Shown here: piece by piece, positions 33,201 to 44,100 of the stretch
Position numbering within the stretch: position 1 is the stretch's first letter
Layout of the letters: every line of letters starts with the position of its first letter
Source: Daphnia carinata
Taxonomy: Eukaryota > Arthropoda > Branchiopoda > Diplostraca > Daphniidae
Length of the DNA: 64,000 nt
Assembly (NCBI RefSeq): GCF_022539665.2
Contig: NC_081340.1
Coordinates: 3,658,001-3,722,000 of the forward strand
Direction: 5' to 3'
The notes under the pieces: model-generated
Databases searched by the model: none
Seen by the model: the letters and a program-made list of their open reading frames with translations, nothing else
What the model was told of the DNA's origin: nothing
Program-made: the position numbers and the translations under genes

Positions 33201-36200
33201 GGTCACTGGAGGCGTTTCGATGTTCTCCGAATCGATGTCGATCTTGTCCGTCGGCCCATCTTCGCCGTTGAGGCCTCCACGGGACAAGCGTCGAGGCTTC
33301 CGCGGTCCCGGCTGAATGGGCGGAAGCGAAGTTTCACTCTCGCCAGTCCCACTAGAGTCCCCATCTAGCGCTGATTTCGATGAAGAAATGTTCTTCTCGT
33401 TCGCCTTCTTCTCCGGAGTTATTTGAATGGACGCAATTGTTCCAGCCAACTCGTTAGTATCGAACGTGTTGATCAGTTTCTCCTGCAATTTCGACCGCAG
33501 CGTATTGGGAGTCTGTAAATAAATGAATAATCGATACTTAGATTAATAAATTTTACATCACATTTGATTCATCAATTCAAACCATTGTGCGCTGGTAGCG
33601 TTTCTTCTCTCGTTCCGTGGCTGATAGGATCGGGGCAGGCGGAGTGCTGTTAATGAGAGGACCTGGCGATCGGTCGTACGCCTCTCCTGATTCGAGGGGA
33701 CTCTTGGTGCGATCCACCTCTTCGATGGTACGCAACAGATCGTTGGGCACGTCCAGTGGCGTCTGTTGGCGATAGCGGTTCAGCAAACGTGAAGCTGTTC
33801 CAGATCCTTCAACCGGAGTTTGTAATCCTTGATCGCTTCGTCTTCTACAGATGTCCGGGCTTTGCTCGATCAATGTGGGAAGCATTTCTTTGATGTGCGG
33901 CTCGCTATCCTGTTTGATGTAGATGGTCAGCTTATCTTCGGTTTGTTGTCGACCCAACGATCCTATCATGGCCTTTCTCCTCTCCACCTCGCTTTCTGGC
34001 TGAGCCTGCTAAAGTAGAAAACAAATTCGTATTGGCAGCATGAATTTCTAATCGCTAGGATTGATCGTTAAAACAGGCGTAGCGTCAATCAAACAACACA
34101 ATCTCGAGCAGAATCAACACCTGCTGTTTGTTTGTTTATCGAAGAAAGGCCTATTTTTATGTATCTTTTAGCTGAGGTATTTCTGAAATTACGACCGTAG
34201 TTCAGTTTGAGGCTTCAAAATATGACAAAAGCTGATGTCTATTCAACTAGAAAGAGACATGAATCTCTTTCAGGATTCTCATCAGTTTTCATCCTGTATG
34301 ATAAGGCTGATGGTGCCATCTTGGTATGTGATGGTCGCGATAAGATTTAAAAAAAAAACATGGAACGATGCATTTGTTTTCCTTTTCATGTCTTACTGGT
34401 GTTGGATGAACTACCGGAGTTGTCGGAGTGATCACTGCCGGTCGATCAAGTTCGTCCGGTTGGAGTCGTGAACGCGTCCGGCGGAAGCGATTGTGGCTAT
34501 CCAGTGCATTATCAGCCGTACTGTTGGGCGTGCCAATCAATGCAGATTTTCGTTGCCAAACAGGCTTATCTCGAGTCGAAGCATCTGTAAATAAACATGA
34601 AAGAAAATAACACACAGGACATATAACAGTTGATTCATTTTCACGAGCATTACGTATTCAAATCTTATTTTTATATCCCCCCCCCCTACCTGGAATCTCG
34701 TCTGTTTGTTTAACGATCTTTCTTTTCCTCACGTAGCAAAAAAAAAAAAAAAAATTCAAATCGAAAAAAAACGTACCAAGGTTACCGGAATTATTTTTAA
34801 ATCGAGGAAAAAAAGGGAGGGACCTTGAGTGCCACTGGAATACGAAATGAAGCCCGGGCGTATCATCAAACAAGCTCGAGAAAACACGATATTAATTTCT
34901 CTGAATACAATACGTATATAGTGTAAGCTCTCCGTATGGGGGGCGATGGGGCACGGCCATAATCAGTGAGAATAAATTAATCCTTCACGGTCTATCAGAG
35001 AAGCGACCTTCGGGATAGACACGACAAAAGATGGTGTGGCAGAGAGAAAAAAAAAGAACCCCCCTTCGTCTCGTCCAACCAGGCCCTGTACGTTCCATCC
35101 GTCAACTTTGGACCGCTCGATTTATAAAGAAAGGAAAACTTGGCGGACCACTTCTGCGCATGGAACGAGTTTAAAACGCACAGATGGAAATCTTCTTCTT
35201 ATGTTGTTAAGCCAAAACCGGATGAACAACCTAAAAGGGGGACCTTGGTAAACTCTAACATGGAGTTGCATTGTTTGCCATCCCTGTTCTTTTGTTGCAT
35301 GCGTTTGTTTTTGTGTTTTTCGGTTCCCCTTTATCTTTCGATTTCTTTACTAGAGCGATTGGTCGGTTCATCTTGATTGAGTCAACCTGCCCGTTTATGG
35401 AAATGTTACCCTTCGGGAGGTGCGTTGAACCCAACGATTTGGACACACACACACACATATAAATTCAGAAGATCCTGGCACACCTTCGATGGCTTCCATG
35501 ACGCCGACCACGTCCGTGTTCTCCAGCGGCGGCTTCCATTCTCGCCGAGGCGACCTCCGACTTTCGATTAGGCTCGCCTCTGGTAGCGGTTCCAGCGTGC
35601 TGGAATTGTTCGTGTCCTGAACAGGTGGAGGCGCAGCCAACGGTGATGGAGCCAATGTTCCACCGCCTCCCGTAAAATCAGCGCTCATCAGATCTGCCCG
35701 TTTCTTTTGGCCGGCTCCGCCGCTGCCCCGCGTCCGGTTACGATACCAAGAACGATCCAGCGATCCGTATCCATCGGCTTTGGGAAGGTTAAACAAAAAA
35801 GGAAAATAAAATGAGCATTTAATGGAAAGTGATACGACCTCCTCTGAGTCACGAACCCCCAGTACTGTAACCCCTTTCTTTTTTCGTGAATAGGATCATA
35901 AAGATCCGTATCTCGTTTTTGTTTTGTTTTTTCTTTGAAATGTCTCTCCCTGTCTGCTAATGAATTGGATCTTTTACGGCAGCCGTAAACGGCCAGAGTT
36001 ATCGACTTTAAAAGCCCAGAGAATCACGAAAGCTTTTGCTGCTCTTTGTGTACACAAAACAAAGCAGATTGCCATCGAAAATATCGTGATGTGTCGTAAA
36101 AAAAAAAAACCCGGATGAGATAAACATCAAGTGAAGAAATTCAAGAACTTTTGTTTTGTTTTGTTTTTTTCGACATAGAGCACACACACACACGCAAGTC

Positions 36201-39200
36201 GATTTCTTTTCACGAACGACGTCAACCCGAAGGGGGTCGAACATGTTCGAGCCAAGCGCCACCGGTGGTCTGGACCACATGCACGACCGTCAATGTCATT
36301 TGGAAAAATCAAAAAAGAATAAAGCCAAAAGTCAAAAAGCTTACGTATGTTGCCAGTTGATTTGCGTTCGCGGGACCCGTCGGCGTGACCTGATGTCCGC
36401 AGATAATCCATCAGCGTGTCGTCTTCTTCCGATGGGACGCGGCTTCGACGTCGACGAAGACTCCCGTTGGGCGTCAGATCCTCTGCTCAATAAATAAGAA
36501 TTTTACGTCATCAATCCGTCATCCATCCTTTTTTTTTCAAACCAGTGTGTAATTTATTCATATTTAACAGAGGAAGGGGAGTGGATAGAAAAACAGAATG
36601 TCAGTTCGTTTAATGATACGTACCGAGGAGATTATCATCTTTGTTCGTGTCGTTGTTGTTTGGCACGTTGACGACCGTGTTGGATCCCAGTCTTTTACGG
36701 CTGACGCGCGGAGAGCTGGCCACGGCCATCACCAATGGCGACGCGTTATCATCTTCGCCGGACGGTTCAAGCGATGCCTTCTTCCCCTTGCGTATCTTTT
36801 GAAAGAAAACATGTTTAAATTTAAAAAAAAACGTGTTCAGGTGAATGATAGGCACATTTTTTCGCACCTTGTCGCGCATAGGGAAGCCATTACGAATGTC
36901 CAGCAAAAGAGAATCCATGACATTGTCGGATTCGTTGCCTCCTGTGCTACCTTGTTGTCCACCTGTGTTTGTATTCAATGCAAATGAGAGAGAGAGGTTA
37001 GGTTTGTTTCTTGTTTGTCTTGTTTCGTGAAATCGTACCGGCGCTTTGACGGCGTTTCAATGCCAGTTGTTCTTCACGCTGCCTGCGGCGATTCTCAGCC
37101 GCAGCTTCGTGTTGACGTCGATGTTCGTTTTCTAAAATGCCCGTCCTGAAACGTTGACAGAAATTCAAGAAGAGTTTGAAACATTCCTCCAGTTTGAACG
37201 AATCGCGATCCTCGCAGAAAAAGTCGGCCAATTGGACCCTCACTTCATCCAGCCCCTTTAAAAAAACATAAAAATTAAGAAAAACATAAGAATTAAGAAA
37301 ACAAATAAAAGATCGAATTGGAATTTCGTGTAATTCACCAATAAATCCTTTTGGAGATCCTCCATCTCGTCTTTGGCAATGCGGAGGAACTCGTCCATTT
37401 GAGTTTTGATATCAGGGGGCGTGTTGGGCGCGTCGATTTGGGTGGCGATGGTCTTGATGCGGGCGTCCAGCGCGTTGACTTCGTTGCGCAGTTGCTCGAC
37501 GGTCGTCTTGGTGGCGTCTTCTAACACGCTCATCTGCTCCGGCATTTTCAGCAGCTCCTTGTCCTTCTTTTCGGCCTGAAGGGCCACAAAGTGGATCAGG
37601 TTCATGCCCGGCTTGTTGGCCCGGATGTCGGCCAATTTCTGGAGCGAGGCCAGTTTGACTCCGGCCGCGTTCCCGGCGTATCCGCCCGAATTGAGGAAGT
37701 TTCCGGCGACGACGACCATGTAGAGGATGTCCTGCAGGTGGACGTTGCACTTGAGCTTGTCGCCGGCCATGATCATGGCCTCGATGCTCGGTCCCAAGTA
37801 ATTAATTTGGGACGTGAACTCTTCCTTGAGTAACATGGATTCAATGCGCAGGCGATAGTTGGGGATGGTCATCAAATGAAGCAACAAGAACTTCTCAGCG
37901 TTGCCCAATCGATTGCGATCGCCGTCGTAAGCGCGCAGCATTTCCACCTCGTCGGTGGGCGGCAGGATCTTGAGGAGGCCGCGCAGTTTCTCGGTCCCGA
38001 TGACGTCGTGCTCTCCGTCGCGGATCATTTGCGCGATCTCGGCGTTGCTGGAACGGAATTGCTTCAGGAAGATGTTGATGTTGAGGCTGCGTTTGCCGTC
38101 CAGGAGCGAAACTTCTTGCGTCTCTTTCCTCCTCCGCTCCGTGTCCGGCGTGTTGGGAGTGCCCAGGACGCTACCGTTGGGCGTTCCGTTCACCTGGCCA
38201 GCTCCTTTGACTCCACCCGATGATGACTGCGTTCCAGGTGCCGGTTGCTGGCAGAAAAGGCCTTCCATCTCCGCCCAGTCCAAGTCGGCCATGGGCGATT
38301 TCTGATGCGATTTGGCCACAATCGTCCAAATGTTGGAACGGCTGAAAATCTGCATACGTCAAACAAACAATCAATGACTATCAATCATCACTCGAAGTAA
38401 GAACATTTTTTTGTTTTTTATCAGCATTCGGTGAGCTCATCCCGGATTAAAATAGAAAAATAAAAACATTTATTTGAATACGCCTACGACCCTGCCTCGT
38501 GAGGGGGTGGGCGACTATTTTTAGAAGACGTCCGTCCCTTTCGACTGTCATCGGCTTTGGTTTGTTAGTTGAAATTATGTCAACATCGTTTTCCATTTCC
38601 TTGTTTATGTTGAAGGGTGTTGGCCTACGACTCGTTGTCTGACCCTTGTAACTGTTCAAACTGCTCACGGGCAAAAGCAAATGGCAGCCCTTGTGTTTTA
38701 TCTGCGGGTGTTGACGGATGTCTTAGTTACCTTAATGTCCGGCAACTTGACCCAGTTGAGCGTCTTCATTTTGGCTTTGGGTCGCGGGATTTCCAGTTGT
38801 GGCAAGCGCAGGTTTTTCAAATCCGGATGGGCAGCCGGAGCAGCTGGTGGAGGTGGAGTCATACCGCCCATACCTGGAGGTGGTGGCGGAGGAGGTCCTC
38901 CCGAACCCGGCAAGAGAGGTGGCGGTGGTGGGGGTGGCGGTCCACCACCCGGAGGAGGTGGAGGTGGTGGATGCGGAATTCCTCCTATTGAATAAATATA
39001 AACGGACATTTGCCGGACATTGTATTCCAAAGAAACTCGCAAACAAAATCAATTTGTTTTTACCTGGAGGCGGTGGTGGAGGCGGTGGAGGTGGGGGACC
39101 TGGCGGCCCATTTGAAGGAGACAGCAGTCCAGCGGGCGTTCGGCTTCCATCTCCGGCCGGTGATAAGGTCAGGTTGAGCGATTGTTTGCGTGACTTGCTA

Positions 39201-41179
39201 CCACTGCCCGGCTCGTCTCGATGCGACATCTTGGCGTGGGACGGACTGCGCAATAGCCGGGCCAGCTCTTCTTTCGATTCCATCAGAGTGGCTCGATGGA
39301 CCAGCGTCTCGGCCGTGTCCCAGACGACGTCGGAGACGGCCTCCTTGGGGTCGACCCTCAGCAAATGTTGGAGGATCGACAGGAAGGGTATCTCCTGCGG
39401 AGTGTCGACCACTTGGCGCAGGATGGCGTGGAAGACGTCCAGGTGAGAACTCAAATCCACCCCATCAGGACCTAATTAGTTTAAAGAAACATGTTATTAT
39501 CCACGCTCGATTTCAATGCGTTTATTCATTATCAGATCAATGGGAAGGTTCGCTTGTTCCAGTAGGCGTTTCAGTTGGCTGTTTTGTGTGAAATGAAATG
39601 TTCTGCCACAGCCAGGGAAAACTACAGGTGGGCCAACTCTGCGTTATACGTCTGTTTTTTTTTTTTTTGTGTGTATGCCTGCATAGCCGTAATTGTTTGG
39701 CACATAGAAGAAGAGAGTTCAAGCCTTCGGCACGAAAAAAACAATGATGAAAAGAGGTTCGTTGAAAACGTGAGAGTAAGCCGTAGGGAGTCCAACTATA
39801 GCACGCCCACTAATAATATTCATAAATCGAGTCACCCTATTCCTTGTGCTATCTGCCAACTCCAACTACATTGTGCAAGTCGTAACAGAAAAATTCGATA
39901 AAAAAAAAACAACAAGAACCTAGCAATCTCAAAGATTCGATAAGTCCCTCTCGGCTCCTGGGTTCTGGCTACAGGTGGGCCAGCAAGAACTCCCATGGTG
40001 GGGTGAGGAGGTTAGGTTGTCAGGGCCCATCACGCGATGTCGAAATCTCAACAAACCCCCCCTACCTAAAACCTTATTTTAAGCTCTGAGTATTGTTTGG
40101 CCTCAACGAGGGTACAATATCGATCCATCAGTTTCATCAAGTTGTCAAAGCAAAAATAAAAGGTAACTGTGGAAAGAATGAAAACTCGTCGGATGGCAGA
40201 GACGTTATAAAAATGTACCTTGCAATTGAGATTCGTCCGACTCGCGCTGTTCGTCAAAGACGTCAATCTGGACGGCCAGGTCGGTGTCGGACGAGGCCTC
40301 CGTTTTGAGTTCGTTGAGCGTGGCCAAGAGTTTGAGGCCGACGAACTCGTTGCGGATGCGGAGCCGGTCCTTGAGCTGCGGAGTCGAAATGATGATGCAA
40401 TTGATGAAGGCCACCAGCGCCGTCTTGTACTCGACTGTCGGCGCATCGCGCAATTCTCGCACGACGACCGCGAAACGGTAACGGTCCCCTGTAGTTCGTT
40501 CAGGTTCGTTATCATGAAATAGAAAAAAACAATATAAGGCAGTAGTTAATCATAGACGTTTCGGACGGGCGAGAGATAAACGTTAAAGGTGGGTAAAGGA
40601 AGGGGAGTTGGGAAAACGAAATTCAAATAAGCGTTAGCTGATTCGAGACGACGATTGTGCGATAAAATCGCATCACAACAGGAAATAATAGAAAAAAAAG
40701 GTCGGTGAAGGTGAGATACCAGCCCAACATTTTGAGTAGATGATAGAAGTGCTAAGAATAGAAAGGCAGATGAGTTTAGAATACCCTCAAGTTCGGCCTT
40801 AAAGGGTCGACTTTTAATAGACTCTCATGACATAACAAAAGGGGCCTGATGACCCAAAGTATCGCACGATGATGAAACAAGATAAACATCACGAAGACGA
40901 GGAAAGTAAAAAAAAGGTCCAAGACAAAAATGGAAAGGAAAAAGAAAATATTCAAGGAAAAGAAAAAACAGGCAATAAGAACATACCTTTGAGGTTCTTG
41001 AAGTGCTCGAGAGCATCGAGCGTGCGCGAATATCCATCGGCGTTGTAGACGCAGAGGGCCGAGAGGAGCTCAAAGACTTGCTTCTTGACGGTCGTGTTGG
41101 CCGTGTCGAGAGCCGAGGCCAATTTGGCGACGTACTCGCGGTTCTCGACGATGTAGTCGAGTCCGATTCGCGAATCCAT
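30073..41179 (-). CDS. form3: Inverted-formin type formin (INF2 / Drosophila form3 orthologue), 19 coding exons
   Basis: Seen: nineteen minus-strand exons whose GT..AG borders and phases close into one frame of 5,751 nt (1,916 aa). Order by residue: second half of a DID (1-230), proline-rich FH1 (about 274-340) with long Pro runs, FH2 (about 362-780) starting KTLNWVKLPDIK, with LLDGKRSLNINIFLKQF and the AGNFLN signature near 590, WH2/DAD motif VMDSLLLDIRNGF (about 795-815), then a Ser/Pro/Arg-rich tail of 1,100 residues. Known: INF2-class formins nucleate and elongate actin and can sever filaments, acting at ER-mitochondria contacts in vertebrates; Drosophila form3 acts in tracheal fusion and dendrites. 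DID segments such as VKKQVFELLSALCVYNADG are nearly identical to INF2. Odd: the first half of the DID is not found here. Identity is strong; N-terminus and a few splice sites are uncertain. Confidence 0.93.
30560..30710 (-). CDS. form3: Formin exon 18 (tail)
   Basis: Acceptor TTATTAATAG, donor CTCAAAG before GTAAGT, 151 nt, entering phase 0 and leaving phase 1. Encodes SGSYMPGGMSSNST and RSGSVRTAAGPVNGRTTSFL. Confidence 0.8.
30799..31326 (-). CDS. form3: Formin exon 17 (tail)
   Basis: Acceptor CTTGTTCCAG, donor CATCGG before GTAAGT, 528 nt, phase 0-0. Encodes a Ser/Thr/Arg-rich region with repeated R.SS-type sites (SLKRSSSIRT, LGRSSSFRV, SLKRSTSSVA), candidate basophilic kinase sites, and LMNWRPFRKSRDENAD. 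Confidence 0.86.
31396..31545 (-). CDS. form3: Formin exon 16 (tail)
   Basis: Acceptor CGTAACAG, donor GCCCAG before GTTTTT, 150 nt, phase 0-0. Encodes DETQGSRLALSQLRESPPRK and VFSRLAQGSGMRGN, ending in a Ser-rich stretch. Confidence 0.8.
31831..32028 (-). CDS. form3: Formin exon 15 (tail)
   Basis: The acceptor is AAG with a tandem CAG 3 nt further (first base 32028 or 32025); donor CTGAAG before GTAACA, 198 nt, phase 0-0. Encodes a Gln-rich start, NWRTRLARQFRPAEKL and the Arg/Ser segment AKSRSRSTSPLK. Confidence 0.8.
32398..32643 (-). CDS. form3: Formin exon 14 (tail)
   Basis: Acceptor ATCCGACAG, donor GAACCG before GTAAAA, 246 nt, phase 0-0. Contains EVTRRMSEERDLQPHG and the helical DKERRLQRWKDKLAPRDE. 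Confidence 0.83.
32874..33512 (-). CDS. form3: Formin exon 13 (tail)
   Basis: Acceptor TATTTACAG, donor AAAAAG before GTTCGC, 639 nt, phase 0-0. Encodes a short amphipathic segment (LRSKLQEKLINTFDTNEL) and then Ser/Pro/Gly-rich sequence with basic clusters such as RRTRRLRKAPEG. Confidence 0.84.
33583..34008 (-). CDS. form3: Formin exon 12 (tail)
   Basis: Acceptor CTACTTTAG, with an alternative 3 nt downstream at a tandem CAG. Donor ACAATG before GTTTGA; 426 nt, phase 0-0. Encodes a charged linker including LTIYIKQDSEPHIKEMLPTL. No recognised domain. Confidence 0.82.
34397..34584 (-). CDS. form3: Formin exon 11 (tail)
   Basis: Acceptor TATTTACAG, donor ACCA before GTAAGA, 188 nt. Encodes DASTRDKPVWQRKSALIG and RTRSRLQPDELDRPAVI; linker-like with several basic/Ser sites. 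Confidence 0.82.
35443..35457. repeat. (AC)n microsatellite beside formin exon 10
   Basis: An AC run about 25 bp inside the intron that follows exon 10 (downstream of its donor on the minus strand, where it reads as GT). Confidence 0.8.
35484..35777 (-). CDS. form3: Formin exon 10 (tail)
   Basis: Acceptor CCCAAAG, donor CGAAG before GTGTGC (a weak donor), 294 nt. Encodes DGYGSLDRSWYRNRTRG and a Gly/Pro/Ala-rich stretch ending VVGVMEAIE. No domain recognised; predicted disordered. Confidence 0.8.
36181..36193. repeat. (CA)n microsatellite in a formin intron
   Basis: A short CA run in the intron between exons 9 and 10. Confidence 0.8.
36345..36482 (-). CDS. form3: Formin exon 9 (second DAD-like motif)
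   Basis: Acceptor TTGAGCAG, donor ATAC before GTAAGC, 138 nt. Encodes LRRRRSRVPSEEDD and then TLMDYLRTSGHADGSRERKS, which resembles the MD.LL..L..G....R.RK layout of canonical DADs. Confidence 0.83.
36624..36795 (-). CDS. form3: Formin exon 8
   Basis: Acceptor TTTCAAAAG, donor CTCG before GTACGT, 172 nt. Begins IRKGKKASLEP, continuing the basic tail of the DAD, then a Ser/Asn-rich linker containing VSRKRLGSN. Confidence 0.85.
36868..36962 (-). CDS. form3: Formin exon 7 (WH2/DAD motif)
   Basis: Acceptor ACACAG, donor GACAAG before GTGCGA, 95 nt. Encodes NVMDSLLLDIRNGFPMRDK, the counterpart of VIDALLADIRKGFQLRK in INF2. In that family this segment serves both as the actin-monomer-binding WH2 and as the autoregulatory DAD. 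Confidence 0.93.
37039..37255 (-). CDS. form3: Formin exon 6 (FH2 C-terminus)
   Basis: Acceptor TTTAAAG, donor GCCG before GTACGA, 217 nt. Encodes LADFFCEDRDSFKLEECF, matching the LADYLCED..L.LE..F block of INF2, and then the basic coiled coil ENRRRQREEQLALKRRQ. Confidence 0.92.
37339..38349 (-). CDS. form3: Formin exon 5 (FH2 core)
   Basis: Acceptor TATGCAG, donor TTATTG before GTGAAT, 1,011 nt, phase 0-0. Holds the FH2 lasso/knob region (IWTIVAK, LDWAEMEGLF), the actin-contact stretch LLDGKRSLNINIFLKQF with its conserved isoleucines, and the AGNFLNSGGYAGNAAGVKL signature with the following coiled-coil segments. Confidence 0.95.
38731..38984 (-). CDS. form3: Formin exon 4 (rest of FH1, start of FH2)
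   Basis: Acceptor TCAATAG, donor TTAAG before GTAACT, 254 nt. Several blocks of seven or eight prolines separated by Gly-rich linkers form the profilin-binding FH1. FH2 begins with MKTLNWVKLPDIK. The poly-Pro coding repeats make antisense Gly-rich frames here that are artefacts. Confidence 0.93.
39064..39471 (-). CDS. form3: Formin exon 3 (end of DID, linker, first half of FH1)
   Basis: Acceptor TAATTAG, donor CCAG before GTAAAA, 408 nt, phase 1-1. Encodes GPDGVDLSSHLDVFHAILRQ, the helical end of the DID region, a Ser-rich linker and a run of eleven prolines at the exon end. Confidence 0.92.
40219..40488 (-). CDS. form3: Formin exon 2 (DID)
   Basis: Acceptor AACTACAG, donor CAAG before GTACAT, 270 nt, phase 1-1. 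Encodes GDRYRFAVVVRELRDAP, TALVAFINCIIISTPQLKDR and IRNEFVGLKLL, all strongly conserved in INF2-type DIDs. Confidence 0.93.
40987..41179 (-). CDS. form3: Formin coding exon 1 (DID, start or internal methionine)
   Basis: Encodes MDSRIGLDYIVENREY and VKKQVFELLSALCVYNADG, ending LEHFKNLK before GTATGT (phase 1). The ATG at 41179 aligns inside the DID of INF2 (the VMNSR position), not at a normal N-terminus. The frame is open upstream to a TAA about 36 bases away (DTISNVMDSR...). Either an upstream coding exon joins at an AG such as the one before 41196, or a 5' UTR exon joins at TTGATTGCAG before 41249 and translation starts here. Confidence 0.85.
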
Positions 41180-44100
41180 GACGTTGCTAATCGTATCTGA
41201 ACGCTGATTTTATCGGGCCAATCTGACGTTTGATTCAATCGCTGTTAATCTGCAATCAACAAAGGAATATGACATTAGCGAAATTTCTCCTCATTCAATT
41301 TCATAGGCACAGTCATCACGATGATCGTAGCTTTTGCCTCCAACTGTTTTAAGTGAAAAGACGTGCATCGATGTTGATGCTGATTCATCACTTCTTTCAA
41401 CGACATCTTTCTAATTAAAACTAGAAATATAACGGAGATCGTGTACTACTTGCTTGTAGCATTTATTTTGAGCATGAAGAGGGGAGCACCTTGTTACGTT
41501 TAACCCCGAGGTTTTTTTCACCTGTGATAATAGGCTTCTGACATATGTGTCATAATCATTCCTCATCCGTCACAAGTTCGGATTTTCTCCTTGTCATCTC
41601 CGGGCCAGAAAAGCCTGGAACGTTTTATGTTTTCTCACTGAATCGTTTTCGATTCTGTGTTCTAGTTTTTGGGTCTTTGTCTCCAGGCTTTTATTTTCTG
41701 ATTTTTACTGTTCATTTCAATAGAGAAAACAAGATTGACTGCTTCATCATCTACCTCAACATTCAACACGTCGTAAACGTATAGGGCTAAAACCAAAAGA
41801 AGGTCGATCCTCTCTTACTCTGTTTTGTGAAACGGTGGGAAATGCTTCCATTTAATTTGCAAAACAACGAAAACGAAAATTAGATGAAAAGGTAGCCGAC
41901 GTTTTTTAACTCTGTGACTAGAGGATAATCAATAGGATTTATGAGTTGCACAAGACGCCGTTGCAGACGCGAGATATCGTCGTATTCTGATTGCCCTTTT
42001 TCCTTGTAGCTATGGCAACACATTGACTCGCCTCTCCCAGCTGATTAAAGCCAGCAGGTGGACATCATTTTAAACGCATGCGTTGTTTTCTTTCGAAATG
42101 TTTTGGCAACACGAAAACGACGGTGGCCATCAAATCTAATACTAATTATACTATTCATTTAATCTTGATGGCATGTCGTGCTTGTATATCCTCCGAAGAA
42201 TTTCAGTCGTTTGATTCTTTTATTTTCAAATAAAACCTCATTATTTTTTTAAATACCATGCGTGAGTGTTACTCATCAACTCAACGGGGTTGATTGGAAA
42301 GTTCTTGGCCATCATGTTTCAGCGAAAAGTCTCATCACGCTGCTTGAAGTTCGAAAAGAAACTCACCATCTTTGTCCGTGTTATGTGAAAATGGCATCCA
42401 GTAATTCCGACTATCAAGCCGTAAAGAAACTCGTATCCAATTTGTGTTATTCGCTTGATGATTGCGTCTGAAAATGGCAATGAGGATGAAGGTCAACGGT
42501 CAGCTGGCGTGACTGGAAGATTTTTATTTTTGCAAAGGGATTCAAAATTTCGGATGGCGTAGCTTTGTCAGCAGCGCAGATGTTCGCCAGTTGAGTGGGA
42601 CATGAGCCATGCATCAGTCTGGTAAACATGAAACGAGAAGACAAAAACTAATTTGAATTCAAGTCAAAATTAAAAAAAAAAAAATTAATCGATTTCGTTT
42701 AGAGATAATGTTGTTTACGTGTTTGTTACACTTCAAATAGTTAAGATTTATGGTCTTGAAAATTTACCTCCCCCGATTGGTTACAAGATTAAAAGATGGA
42801 TATCGACAACAAGGGTGGGGTTAAAAAAATATGCAAAACAGATCGGCCCACCCACTGCAAATCAAGTTCACTCGCCCACATACACACCCAAACGCAACGT
42901 TACACGCACGCACGAGGCACGTCCGAGGCAAGTCAAACAAACCAAAAAACTGAATTTAACTGTGACGATTGCTGCTCAAACTTATCACCTGGTCAGTTCT
43001 TTTCTTTTATTTTTTTTTTATCTGCAGGTGTACAGTACGCAACTGAGTTAGCACAACCCGAATTCATATATGTTTCTAATGTCCGAACATGCGTTAGTTA
43101 TAAAAGAATTCGCTTTATCTCTCGTGAGGCAAAAAAGCAAAGGTCACTCGGTTTCATTTTCGAATTTTAGTTTAAATCTCTTATCATAGGCAAGGACACG
43201 AAACGACCTTCCTTATCGTGATTGTTTCGGCTGTGTACGACCATTGACGACGTTGACGCACTCACGAGGTCGTTTCTTGTGCTGACCGACTAAGTACGAA
43301 CTGCTGGGGCTAACAAAGATGATGCTGAAGATACATTTGAATCAATCGCTGTTTAAGACTGATAAAAGCTGTACCACAAGCAAACGGCAATTGAATGTCA
43401 TTGGGGATAGACCACCAACTGCGCAGACAATTCGTCGAGTTGCGTAATGGTAAGGGACGATAACCGTATAAGGCAACGGAGAAACACGAATATAGCTGAT
43501 TGCAACACCAGGTGATACGCGTCATGTTTATGTCGGTATGATCTGCTGTTGATCTCTGAAACTACAGGGTCAAAAATTTGGCTTTTGAGATCGTCTTTGT
43601 TTTAATCGTTGGTACGACTCATATTTAAACTTAGCAGCGTAGAGCGAACATGAGTGTGCAATCAGAAAACAACTTTGTTTATTTGCCTACCTGTTGGTAA
43701 TGTTATCACGAAGAAACAAAAAATAAAAACAAATTGAAAATTGCATTCGATCGGTCTACATGTGAAGCCATTCGAGCTTCCGAATTAAGACTGCAATCGA
43801 TTTCGGAATGAGTTTAACTGATTTCACCATAATTTCCTGAAGGTCGTGAGCATCTGTGGGCTATTTGGCAAAGGCTTTTATTAGAAAACTGGTTTCGTAT
43901 ACGTAATTCTTGCTTGATTTAATCGGTAAACGGTGAAAGCTGCGCCAGTTTCAATTTTATTTAGATCGCCATGACATCATACTCCGCATCGGCAAGATAA
44001 AAACCCTAACGTAAAGGCTGAGACTCCTGCTAATTAAACGGTAAAAAAAAAAAAAAAATGCAAAACAACTGATACACTGAAGCAGTTCAACTCTTAAAAT

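Noticed and set aside
37591-38223. Plus-strand open frames opposite the FH2 exon
   Set aside because: Antisense of a long, conserved coding exon; no independent support.
38681-38995. Gly-rich plus-strand frames opposite formin exon 4
   Set aside because: They are antisense shadows of the poly-proline FH1 codons.
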